Shown here in pieces: positions 54,080 to 64,000 of a DNA stretch of 64,000 bases. The DNA lies in contig NC_087067.1 in NCBI RefSeq assembly GCF_963678635.1, forward strand, positions 59,254,487 through 59,318,486, written 5' to 3'. Every line of letters begins with the position of its first letter. Position 1 is the first letter of the stretch. Source of the DNA: Symsagittifera roscoffensis (Eukaryota > Xenacoelomorpha > Acoela > Convolutidae). A program made the position numbers and the translations under genes. The notes under the pieces were generated by a model that worked only from the letters and a program-made list of their open reading frames with translations, did not search any database and was not told the origin of the DNA.

Positions 54080-54590
54080 TTCATATACATACTATCGCTT
54101 CATACAAAATAATTTTGATTTACACACTCCATCAAGACAACCACACCATCGTTTTCAGTTTCTTAACTCGAAGTACACTTCACCATTTTTTCTTAATTTC
54201 ACCTATTGCATCAAGGATACTAACCTCCACGGCATCCTCCGCAATTATGACCCAGTAACACAAATGTATAATTTTTATCCCGTCACGAAGACCTTTAATG
54301 CCGAAGAATCCAGAACCTTCCTTATCCCACATGAATTTATCCAACCTTTAGAAATCCCAATATTAGAATTTATTCACAACACTAAATATAATCACAAAAT
54401 ATATAACCTCATTCAAAACACACCTTTTGAGTTTGCAGTAGGCACCGAAGAACTAAAAATCATTAAAGCACTTCAATTGCTTTGGCCACTGCTCCAAACT
54501 AAAAACATCATTCGCATACTACCAAAATTACTAACAAATTCGGACATAACACAAGACATCTTTCCCCATGGCTTTTTCCCAGACGAATAA
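54063..54590 (+). pseudogene. 3' ORF of the giant element, part after the inserted repeat
   Basis: The coding segment resumes at about 54080 (NNSYTYYRFIQNNFDLHTPS) and runs to TAA 54588, with ordered, hydrophobic-patterned sequence (EELKIIKALQLLWPLLQTKN). The first few codons of the ORF come from the inserted repeat. No known domain recognised. Confidence 0.5.
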
Positions 54591-54593
54591 CAG

Positions 54594-55729
54594 GTAAGTA
54601 TAATTTAAAATTATTCTTAATTAATAAATTTAGAATTAGTAATAACCATTCTTTACTCATGTTTCTTTTATATTTTTAATCTTCATACCACGATCATCTG
54701 CAAAAAACAGAAAAAAAAATAAAAAATAAAAATTGTTAAAATTCTTCTAAGCTTCGTTAATATTCTACACAAGATAATCTGATAAAAATTATACCAAATG
54801 TAGTAATTTAATTTAAAAATTATTCCCCCACAAAGCAGTAAATTTAATTATGATGAAAATTTATAACTTTAAATTTCCCCAAAAAACTAGCAGTAAAATT
54901 GAAATTCTATATAATAAAATGGTAGTATGAAAATGCAGTACTAACCTTTTGATATTCTCATTCACTCGCTCAGGAAATCTATCCAAACTCGCACAGCTCG
55001 CCCACGAAGAATTGTTTAAATAATGATTTTAAGTTTCAAGTTTTCACACTCAACAACTCTAACACGTGATAACAAGTTTCAAACTGTCCTTTAACCCGGT
55101 TGGAAAGGATTTATATACTAAACCAAACTAACCAACGCAGCTTACTAAACATCACAAATCATAAAATAACAGCATGACTAAGAAAAGAAAACCAACGGTA
55201 CCCAAACCGGATTAACTCAGTTCAAAACTGGATAATTTGTTCTTTTGAAGACTATTATAAAGTCTAAGAAAGAAATAATAAAACACAAAAAAGTCGAAAG
55301 ACGAAACCATAAAAAAAACAATTAGATTTTTGAAAAAAGGACACAACCAAAGAAACATAAGAAAGACTAACATAAATCCAACATAAAACGTTATCACATA
55401 ACAGGACCTCTCAAAGAAACCGCACGAAATCATACTCCCACTCCTGGCCTAACCCACCAGAGAGGACGTCCTGAGCATGCTCTATAGCCGGCCTAACCCA
55501 CCGCGCTACATCCACGCTTTGTGACCACACTTCTATTTTTAAGAAGAGGTACTCAAGGGTGAGTAAATCTTCAAAATAACCGAACTAAAACAAAATGCTT
55601 TTATGAAAACAACTAACTAAATTCATGATTAAAAAACCGAACTAAATTTTTTTTTATAAAATGTAAATCATACCTTGCAGTATGAAGATCAACACACAAC
55701 AACAAAGACGAACATCCAAAGACAAAATG
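54594..55729. other. 3' untranslated region of the giant element
   Basis: AT-rich. Contains a 13-bp direct repeat GGCCTAACCCACC at about 55446 and 55492 and no coding sequence. Confidence 0.45.
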
Positions 55730-56105
55730 ATCCCATTACACTCGAATAAGATTGGCTAACCACAACCGATATGCCATCCACAATCACAACTCAAAGGATT
55801 TAGAGCACGACTTGACTTCGCAGTAAAGGACTTCATTGACTAGACCAATGACCACCTCGAAGTTCAAGTATACGTACAGATCCGAGTTAAAAGGCATCCC
55901 TTCCAAACACAATCTCCACGCCATTCCCAGACGAGGTTGAACACAAAACAAGTTCTCTGCATAATACAGAGAAACCCGTCATAGCAAACCATTTTTGAAA
56001 TCAGATTGATTTCATTGGGAAACAGAGTCGTTGTCACAAGACAACACAACGATTGATGTCCCTAATTCCAGCGTCCTGGAACTTCTCTAACAAGAGGAAC
56101 CGGAC
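55730..56105 (+). repeat. Dispersed repeat, second locus
   Basis: Related to 25611-26215 (blocks ACAACCGATATGCC, GACCAATGACCACCTCG, AAGTATACGTACAGATCC, TTCCAG.(G)TCCTGGA). More diverged than the two units at 25.6 kb are from each other. Confidence 0.8.
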
Positions 56106-56198
56106 AAGAATACGATGTTCGCCAAATACCAACGTTCATCATCCATCCTTCGAATTGCTGAAAAATAATTCTAAAAAACTCTGTAAAACCCGGATGGG

Positions 56199-56928
56199 TG
56201 GAACCTGATCTAAACTATATTTTATGATTGGATAAATTAGATATTTTACAATAAAGTAAAGTATTTAATATAAACCAATCATGATCCATCTAACTAACAA
56301 CCCACTTATTTGTAAGTGCTGAAATTACTTGTAATTTCAGCACCAGAGAGATTTGAATTTAACTTAGAAATTAGTTGTCTCTCCAAGAGAACTTCAGCAG
56401 CCGCAACAAACCAGTATACCCTAGATCTATTGAGCCTAGCAGAGACTAGTTAAACACCCTGAGACTAGAAAGTTTAAGAGTAAGATTAGGATCGGTATTA
56501 GACTAAGAAGTTGCACGAATCTATCCGGCCGAAAATAAGATAGCGTGACGAGCAGACGGTGTACCCTATCCGAAATTACTCTATGAGTTAACCACATCGG
56601 CCATAACTCATCTGGTGCGACCATAAGTCTCGAATAAGACCTTAATAGCTTAGAATTAACCAAAAATAGATTAGAATTTAGACAAAACATTTTCAAAATG
56701 TTATACGATAATAATTTAATCGAAATGTCTCTACGACTCAATAGATCAGAGCCGATATTCCGAACGATAATAGAACTAACCGGAATTGGAAGAAGATCTC
56801 GAACAAAAGACGACATACGACAAAGTAGAAACTTACCAAATAGTTTTATGATCGTACGGCAAAATCCAACACAAACTTTTATATTTAGAATCTTATTAGC
56901 AATGAATTTAGATTTTCATCTGCAAACA
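56199..56928 (+). repeat. Right terminal repeat (LTR) of the giant element, 730 bp
   Basis: Matches 33446-34174. A purine-rich GGATGGG lies directly before TGGAACC, a plausible polypurine tract. The palindrome in this copy is perfect over 13 bp per arm with a 2-nt loop. Confidence 0.8.
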
Positions 56929-58317
56929 TAAAATTTAGCGCAGACTTTCCTTGTCAAAATTGAATACAACAAAAAAAACTCCTGCTATCATATTAAACTT
57001 TTGTCGATGATTCTGAAAGCAAAATAGATAGTTCTGTAATAAAGAAATTTTTCACAATTTTGAAATATTAAATTTTAGATAATTAGGATTAGTGGAGGAG
57101 AAAGAGGGTGCGTAAATTCAATTTTCAAGTCAAGTTAACCTCAGCGTAACTAACAAATAGTGAACAGCTTATGTCAATATTGTGGCCGTAAAGAAACATA
57201 CAATTCACCTTCAACTCTTCGCTTTAATTGGTCTGAGAAAAAACATTCATAACGTTTTTTTATCTCGACAACGCAAAACATATAATATATCACTCGACCC
57301 TATTACAAAAATTGTACTTAGCATCTTTTATGAATTGTGAACAGCAACTGGATCAGATAAAAAACCAGTTTTTTTAAAAACTCGAATTCGAGCCTAGACC
57401 ATGGCACATGTTTAGAAAATCCAAACTGAACTCACTCAGAGCAATGAAGCTGCTTCAAAATTTTGACAATCAACTTAAAATGTGCCCAGCATAATGGAGT
57501 CTACTCTTTTCAAATAACGTTACGAGTCTACTGAACAAAATATAATTCAAAACAGCATTTTCTTTGTTCACGAAAACGTCATTGAAAATCAAATCTTTTT
57601 AAATTACTTTTTGCTGAATTGAGAGAAACTGCCTCTACATCTTTTTTGAAAATAGATGACATAACACAACGGACATCAACTCGTCAAACCGCAAGAAGTC
57701 TTATCCCATCAATTTTTTCACGTAATACAATTGGAGCGCATGCTCTTAAATTAGGTTGAACGTTGCATATAGCTGTGGAAAACAAAATGAATTGATTCCT
57801 CAAAATATAAAAACAATGTTTCATCTAGAATTTACATATTTCTTGCAAATCTTTTTCCATAAACAACGTTTTTGATAACAAGCAAATGTTCTCACTCTTT
57901 AATCAACTCCTCTTTTTCTACGCTCTCATGTACACCTAAATGAGTAGAGCTCTTTGGCTTGTTCCCTCCAGGCACTGAATTTACTATCTACTGCCTCTGG
58001 TTTATTTCAAATATTCAAGTCTCTTTTCGTGAAAGCTTCACAATCTTGGAACGTAGACAAGGTTGCATTTCGCATACACAAGCAAAAATATGACCGATAA
58101 CGCAACTGGATAACTTTGAGTCTAAAAAATTTCTTAAGAGACGCACGCCAATTTTGAGTCTACATAATTGCTAAGTGGCGCAAGCCATTTATGACGCATA
58201 AGCAGTAGCAGTCAATTTGAAAAAAAAAAGAAATTTACCACCTAACATGCCTCAATTTATAGAGTGGACGCATTCTAACTAGTATACGAAAAAGTTCCTT
58301 TAAACATCCGACCCTGC
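56929..58317. other. AT-rich sequence, no gene seen
   Basis: About 1.4 kb beyond the right terminal repeat; no coding sequence, repeat or RNA gene recognised. Confidence 0.5.
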
Positions 58318-58385
58318 CCAGGTTCGAACCCTCTTATTACGTTGCTGGTCTCTTTCCTACCTCTACGCTATAGATTCATGATACC
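58318..58385 (-). ncRNA. tRNA-like sequence (SINE head or tRNA relic)
   Basis: On the minus strand, TAGCGTAGAGGT (58359-58370, A-box-like) lies about 40 bp before GGTTCGAACC (58321-58330, a perfect B-box). This is the spacing of a type 2 RNA polymerase III promoter. Stems are not convincing for a working tRNA. The A-box half is shared with copy A of the adjacent repeat, the B-box is not. Confidence 0.35.
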
Positions 58386-59004
58386 TTTAAGCTAACGTGC
58401 TATTTGTAATATAATAGTCTGAGATAATATCTTTAGCATTGGGTGTACTTAATAGCTGGATCAAAATGAACACAATTTGTCGCAACAATTGGATCGCAAC
58501 AATATTTGCGAATTAGGTTTGAAAAAAAAGAGTTCATACTATAACACAAGCTATACATGTGTAATTACACTACATTATGATTTCTTGAAAATAATCTGGC
58601 AAAGAACTCTTTGCGGCTAAATTGTAATTTTCGTAAAATCTTAAGCGTTAAACCATATCCATCATCAACCAATCATATCCATAAGCAAATTCATATCGCA
58701 GCAAAAGTTTACCGATTCTGAATCGATTTCAAGTGAATTCTAAAAATGCAAAATTATCTAAAAGAACTATCGTGTAGGTTTTTCAGAAACAATAGAGTCA
58801 GATTTCTCTAGAGCGCATCTACTTTAGTCGGTATGTTTCTTCGAAGTATATGTTCTTAAATACAAAACCTAATGACGAATAGTCTGTGTGACCTGTCCAG
58901 CTCTGTTAAGTCTGGATAAGCAGCGAAGCTCTCGAGAGGGACAGGTGATGTCCGATGACCTCTCCAGAGGAGCTGCAGCTGAGGAGTGTGACGTCCTTGA
59001 ATAA
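58359..59004. repeat. Dispersed 0.65-kb repeat, copy B
   Basis: 646 bp matching 53394-54079 but lacking about 40 bp between CTCTCGAGA and GGGACAGG (GAG microhomology at the joint). Confidence 0.85.
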
Positions 59005-59577
59005 GACGTCATTAATTTAGTTACTATAATCAGCCATATTCAAATTCATAAAGTTAGATGACATGCATTCTATAAATATGTTAAAACTAATCTTATTTGT
59101 TTTATATTTACATAGTGTAAACAAGAGCTAGCTCACGAGAAGAACCGAATTGAAAAATGAAGTAGTCAGCTCAGAAATAGATATCGACACTAACATTTTA
59201 TTGAAGAGATCAGCTGTAGGAGAAGGTTGTGCATCTAACACAAGCATCCCTCTGTTGAAGATATTGCCAACACCGCTCAGGCAGTTTAATAGACTATAAT
59301 CTATCTAAAAGGGAATATCAACAAAAAAATAACGTGCCAGCAACGTTATATTATATGGTGACAAAGACTCCTTACTATCAAAGTTTGAGTAAATCGGTTC
59401 TCACTCGGAACTAATAAGAGTACGAGGCTCATTTCACTGAAAAAAAGTATCAGAGAACAGAAAGCTCTCTATACAGATTTAACCTCACGGGCTTCCATTG
59501 TTTCTACACTCAAATCAGTGCTATTTCTAAGTGAAATGGTCAACTGAATTACACTGATAATCATATAATTGCGAGAG
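59005..59577 (+). other. Region before gag remnant; possible LTR/leader
   Basis: No ORF. TATATTATATGGTGACAAAG near 59345-59365 could be an LTR end plus PBS, but no partner LTR is in the window. Confidence 0.3.
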
Positions 59578-60538
59578 ATGGCTCATGCGCAGATCTCAGT
59601 CGAACCATTTGGTGGATCCGAAAAAGAAAACTCTGGCAGTTCGAACAACTGTTTCAAGGGTACATCGGAGTAGCGGCAATAGATCCGCCACAACAAGCAA
59701 ACTTCCAACAACTACATTTGCGAGACGATGCACTACGTTTCTACCAGACGCTAGCCGCAGCGATCCGAGCCAATGTTCCAAACAGTCTCACCGCACTACG
59801 CGACCATTTCTGCAACCCGCATTTACAGGAAGTGCATGTGCTAAAACTCGAGCAGCTAAAGTTCGACCAACAAAAAAAGCTCAGAGAGCGTATCCAACGC
59901 CCGACCTACACGCGGTAGAACCAATTGATGCAGGAGCAGCGGACGAAGTAATAGAAGCATCGCGATTCAATAGAGAGACCGGTCAAAGACAAGAAAGGCT
60001 GGACGCAGCTAATGATAACCGGAACGAACAAATCAAACGGTTATTCATAAAAGGAATGCCAGGCTGGCTTCGATCTAAATTATTGGAACAGCCACCAGCC
60101 GCTACGGTACAAGAACTTTGTAGTCTCGCACGAAAACAGATGACCATCCGTGAGATGTGTCGAAATGAAGACCACCCAGAAGATGGTTTTAATGAAATCA
60201 GCGAGACGGTCTCGCAAAATTTGATTAGCGCCCTTACTAAGCTGTCCACGACCCAGGAACAGATGAAAGAACAGCTAAATGAATTAAAAACGCAGAAGTC
60301 GGAACAAAAAAACATATTACATGAACCATCGCCAGCAACCCAAAATTATGGCAACATGCAAAATCAACAACACAATGCTACCCCAAATACCCCCCTCAGT
60401 AACATTCGTCTACTTCGGTCACATATGAGGCTTAAGAAAAATAGGCCCTACAACGATTGGCTCAAGAGTCAGGGACACGATCTCTTGTGTTTTTCTACCT
60501 CAAACGGTCCGAGCCAATTCGGTTCACTCGCGACATGA
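59578..60538 (+). pseudogene. Gypsy gag with two frameshifts
   Basis: The start ATGGCTCATGCGCAG (59578) opens a frame that ends near 59674. The sense frame shifts near 59632 to LRDDALRFYQTLAAAIRANV and LRDHFCNPHLQEVHVLKLEQ (59718-59918). It shifts again near 59880 to RFNRETGQRQERLDAANDNR, FIKGMPGWLRSKLLEQPPAA and ARKQMTIREMCRNEDHPEDG. These are standard gypsy gag/capsid motifs, unlike the other gags here, so this is a further lineage. No zinc knuckle or pol follows. Confidence 0.75.
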
Positions 60539-61785
60539 GACTACATCCCGTTACAGCTTAAAGGCCACTACCAAAATATCCCCCCACTCTACAAAAAAGA
60601 ACGTCCCCATACCTAGGTCTCAAAATACCCAAAATACACGAACGCCGCTAAAAACAGGGTCGAAACAATCCGTTAAGTTACTTTATATTAGACAGTGGAA
60701 CTTTGATCCATTTCAGATGGATTAACCTAGAACTCACCTTATCTCAACATAACAATCACAAAACACACTCGGGAAAATTAAATTGAGTACTCACATAGCA
60801 GCACACTTGAGGATTGGAGTAACTAGGCCAATTGGTAGGTCTAGCATAAATACAATTGAATATAACATGAGAAGTTTTCCATCAATGAATCCTAATTAAA
60901 GGAAAATAGTTTTGACTTGAGAAATTAATTTTGGGGTCTGAACCAATGGGAGACTTCAGTTGTCCACCTTTCCACTGAAGGTTCACTCTGGTTCAGGTGA
61001 ATTTCAATTCGCTCTCGGGAATACTCTGTCTCCTATATCAGATAGGACAGCTCTACTCTCGTTTTCTACGACGGAAATTGCGAATAGCAATTTCCTGCTA
61101 TTTTTATTCGACAACTTTCCCGCAATTGTAATTCTTCGGTTGTTCTGATTTTATATTTGGTGTTTTCAGTTGTTGCGAGAAAACTGAGCTTGACAGGCTC
61201 CATTCAAATTTTTGAAAAATTAAACTTCATTCCAAAACCACGTATTTCATGTTCCTCAAGGTCAAACTTCCAGATATGACCGACTGGCACATACTCCCCG
61301 GACTCAAGATCGATGCCCTCGTCGCGTGCTGTCGTCTGTCAGTGAAACCCAGAAAACCGAGTGTTGCTCAAGGTACAGTGCCAGTGGTCATTTACAGAAG
61401 TTTGCAGCATACTTAAGTTTATCTACACCCCAAAATTCACAACCATGTAAAACTTTCACAATATCGCTAAACAGCAATCAAAATCTGCACCCTTGAATTT
61501 TCGGTTTTCAAGCTAGTAATTTAACATTTCTTTTGTCCTATTCAATCAGGAAATCGTCATGCAGCATTTTGATTTATATAATAGATATAACATATTAATA
61601 ACAATATCTCATTTGTTAAAAATTCTTTTTCGTGAACCTAGATTTCATCCAAGTTCACCCTCGAGCCCCTTTCCTTCTCTCTCAAGACTCAAGACTTTAG
61701 AATTCCCCATTGAGCCACTTGCTCATTTCGTGTTGTTCGCCTTCGAGGTACCAGCCACAGACGTATTCGACACTGTGATCTGCCC
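60539..61785. other. Mostly empty stretch with one possible exon
   Basis: AT-rich, no retroelement pol. A short open segment 61261-61372 (VKLPDMTDWHILPGLKIDAL) is bounded by CTCAAG and AAG|GTACAG and might be an exon of an unknown gene, without other support. Confidence 0.25.
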
Positions 61786-64000
61786 TTACAGTGCCTCTTC
61801 GTCATCGGAGCTAATCACGATCTCTTCCCAGGCTTTCAGTTGTTCATAGGACCGCATCCATTCCCTTTGCTCCTGCAACCTCTTCGCTTGGTTGGGCAAA
61901 CTCTTCACCCTCGACTCTCGGTTCAAACAGAAGGAATGGTGAAGTCTCAGGCTCACGTTCTTCGCCAAGTCTTCCTCCAGTATCGACTCTCTCGCCTTGG
62001 TGTTGTTTCTGGACACTCTACCAACTCTTTTCCACCCTGTCGTGATCGCATTTCGATGGGTCGGCAGAGGTATCTTGAAAGCCTCCGGTCCTATCTCGGC
62101 CTGGAACTGTCGATATTTCTTTTGATATTTCCTCATAGGATCCTTCGTTACCATGTATAACCAGGACGTCAACGTCGCTCGAAACCAAGGAAAGAACCTT
62201 AAGCGGCTCCATACGTGTCTGACTTCCATTGGTATGGCAAATACCTTGCATGCAGTCTCAAACAACTCAAATCTCCTGCTGTAATAAATCGCGTATATCG
62301 GTATCGACTCCACCGTTGGCGTCTTCGATTCCCGATACTTCGTTACATTTTCTTCAATCCATCGTAGAGCCAGCATCTTCTCACCACCAAGAGCGCCACC
62401 TTTTGCCTGTGATCCGGTAATCCTACCGAATTTCTTCCACATCCCATACCAGGCCGAGGTTTGCGTGATCCGGATACCACACCGTTTGTGCCAAACAATG
62501 GCGTGGACATTTCCCATGTGTGATGTCAATACTCCTAAGTTTGCGCTCTCCCGAGGCTTCTAGGAGAGGTTCAAGTTCCATCATCTTCTCGTGTATCGTA
62601 TCGTTCTCCTCCATGTTTGGAGCACCACCCACCGCTTTCCCGATCAAGTTTTGTCTCTCGTTACTTGTGTTTTCACTTTCCAAACTCAAAAGTTCTTCCC
62701 CCCAGATTTCGCTCAAGTCATCCCTCTGCTCTCACGGCACTGTTCCTCGGATTTTTCTCAACAACCTGTGTGAGTGATGCGACATCCTAGCCAATCTTAC
62801 GCACTTGGGCACCGAGAAGGCTTTGTCTATCAATACCCTTTGGCTGGATACCTCCACCATCGCCATGTGCAATGGGTAGTGGCTGCCGCATAGGTTGGCC
62901 ATCACTGACCCCACTAGGGACTTCGCATTTAGAGGTAGACCGTAGGCTTCACTCATAGGAAATCCCATTTCCGCCTCAAGTCCGTCCTTCCAGCTCTTGA
63001 TGTGTTTCTGGGTTACCTGCACCACCCTGGGCCATGGCTCCACGCTCAACGCGGTCACCAAATGGTGTTCAAGCTCTAGCCTCTCCAGTGACTGCAGACT
63101 GCACATCCTTGAGAAGAATCCCAGAGCTGTTGCTATATTCACAGTGGTACTCGCGTAACACTCAGCACCTATCTGTACTTCACACTTCTCCCTCTCTGTG
63201 ATATCTTCAAACCAAGTGACTAGATCTTCTTTTTGGAAGGATTGTACCCTAACGCATGACCGTCCATCACAGGTGTGCTCGCTATTTCGAATCAAGACAA
63301 CTACCCGGCTCCATCTTCTTCGCCGACCCTAGTTTGTTAATCGCTCCGCCTGACTCCTTCACCTGAGGCAAGATCAACTTGTGCACTATACTCAATGTCG
63401 CTAGATCCTCGTCCTCCGTTGGTGCTAACCTCACTCGCTCTGTGACTTCCTCGATCAGGCTCGCGTGGGGATGTGGGCACCAGGAGGGACTAAGCAGTTT
63501 CCACACCACTCCCAGATTCGTGACTAGCATGCCGTTCCGTTACGCATCTTCAGCTCGACTCTTTTAGTTGAGCGCGGTACGCTTATCACCTCTGGTGTTT
63601 TCTCGAGAATCAAGCCCAAGCTTGGTCTCTCTCTCTCTCTCTACTGTGGCTATTTCCACTATCTTCTCTGTCCAAAACTTCAGTGGCTCCGCTACCTCAT
63701 AGTTCCTGTGAGCGCCTCCGGCTTCCGAGTCCAAGAAGGGGTTGTACGCCATCCCCATTACTCCAGACACGTACTGATATTCTCCCTTCTTATTGGGTTT
63801 CGAGTACTCTCCTGACGATGCCAAGTTACGGTGTACGTTGTGTCCCTCCTCAAACTTCTTCTTATAGAATCTCCGTATCTCGTCTAACTTTCTGTGGCTT
63901 TCTAGAGACGCCTGGAACCATCCTCTTTTTCTATACCAGTACTCTGGTATACATTCAAGATGACTGCTGAGACTCTCCTTTCCTTTGTCATATTTCCGAT
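61786..64000 (-). pseudogene. Unidentified large protein gene, broken, runs off the window
   Basis: The minus strand is coding from the window edge to TGA/TAG at 61786, with no introns visible. Stops lie at 63564-63566 and 63540-63542 (TAA) and 62732-62734 (TGA); frame changes lie near 63300 and 62520. The frame resumes in sensible sequence after each, so more than 700 codons belonged to one protein. Visible parts: WYRKRGWFQASLESHRKLDE (edge), MGMAYNPFLDSEAGGAHRNY, ALSVEPWPRVVQVTQKHIKS, HAIVWHKRCGIRITQTSAWY, RFFPWFRATLTSWLYMVTKD, and an acidic end SSDDEEAL. I do not recognise a family. Base composition is near 50% G+C, richer than the flanks. An integrated viral or mobile-element gene is possible; a decayed host gene cannot be excluded. 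Confidence 0.6.

Larger units (their letters stand above)
33446..56928 (+). mobile_element. Giant env-bearing Ty3/gypsy-like retroelement (decayed)
   Basis: About 23.5 kb between 730-bp direct repeats, all coding on the + strand: leader, basic 5' ORF, gag (CCHC knuckle), protease (DSGA), RT (YLDD), RNase H, integrase (HHCC, DDE, GPY module), small membrane ORFs, envelope-like glycoprotein, and a 3' ORF. A 3.88-kb tandem duplication (40771-48528) and a 686-bp insert (53394-54079) add to its length; without them it is about 19 kb, against roughly 5-12 kb for typical family members. All long genes carry stops or indels. No target-site duplication was found, so the ends may have been reshuffled. 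Confidence 0.75.

Noticed and set aside
55440-55520. tRNA or SINE A-box (minus strand TAGCGCGGTGGG)
   Set aside because: No B-box at the right distance and no stems; only a short direct repeat GGCCTAACCCACC is solid.
61261-61372. Host exon VKLPDMTDWHILPGLKIDAL
   Set aside because: Splice-like ends are present, but no family recognised and no partner exon; kept only as a remark in the region entry.

Overview
The window is nuclear DNA of an invertebrate-type animal: AT-rich, with spliceosomal introns, fragments of two recognisable animal genes (a KIF27/KIF7-type kinesin and a Brambleberry/Kar5-type nuclear-fusion protein), and many LTR retroelements. No prokaryotic features, CRISPR array or convincing functional tRNA/rRNA gene was seen. 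The species cannot be named from this sequence. Almost every long reading frame belongs to a transposable element, and nearly all show stops or frameshifts.

Region 1 (about 0.4-18.7 kb). Exons of a KIF27/KIF7-class kinesin (the Costal-2 class linked to Hedgehog signalling) lie on the + strand. The gene is dead: the P-loop glycine is valine, the second half of the motor domain is missing, and the stalk carries in-frame stops and a frameshift. Its introns hold a retroelement LTR fragment and a 158-bp minisatellite with nine full copies of exact length. Its last recognisable exon is split by a minus-strand Ty3/gypsy-type element (7336-18122) with 205-bp LTRs and a CCCTT target duplication. Inside that element, gag-protease occurs three times, because a 2.19-kb unit (LTR end, PBS, gag-pro, crippled RT) is tandemly repeated.

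Region 2 (18.7-33.4 kb). AT-rich spacer holds an integrase remnant (20.8-22.8 kb), an LTR end with PBS and broken gag (24.3-25.3 kb), a dispersed repeat, three exons of a Brambleberry-like gene on the minus strand, a reverse-transcriptase scrap, and several short tandem repeats.

Region 3 (33.4-56.9 kb). Two near-identical 730-bp terminal repeats flank about 23 kb of + strand retrovirus-like sequence. In order it holds a long leader with twin hairpins, a basic 5' ORF, gag with a CCHC knuckle and Asn/Arg/Ser-rich tail, protease, RT, RNase H, integrase with a GPY module, small hydrophobic ORFs, an envelope-like glycoprotein, and a further 3' ORF. A 3.88-kb internal tandem duplication and a 0.69-kb inserted repeat inflate it; without them it is about 19 kb, large for this class. 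Most frames are broken.

Region 4 (56.9-64.0 kb). This holds a second copy of the 0.65-kb repeat next to a tRNA-like sequence, a frameshifted gypsy gag (59.6-60.5 kb), and, running off the right edge on the minus strand, an unidentified broken gene of more than 700 codons.

The features do not form a working pathway. The window records repeated retroelement insertion, internal duplication and decay around two host loci. The most unusual items are the triple intact gag-pro array, the oversized env-bearing element with twin leader hairpins, and the unidentified gene at the right edge.
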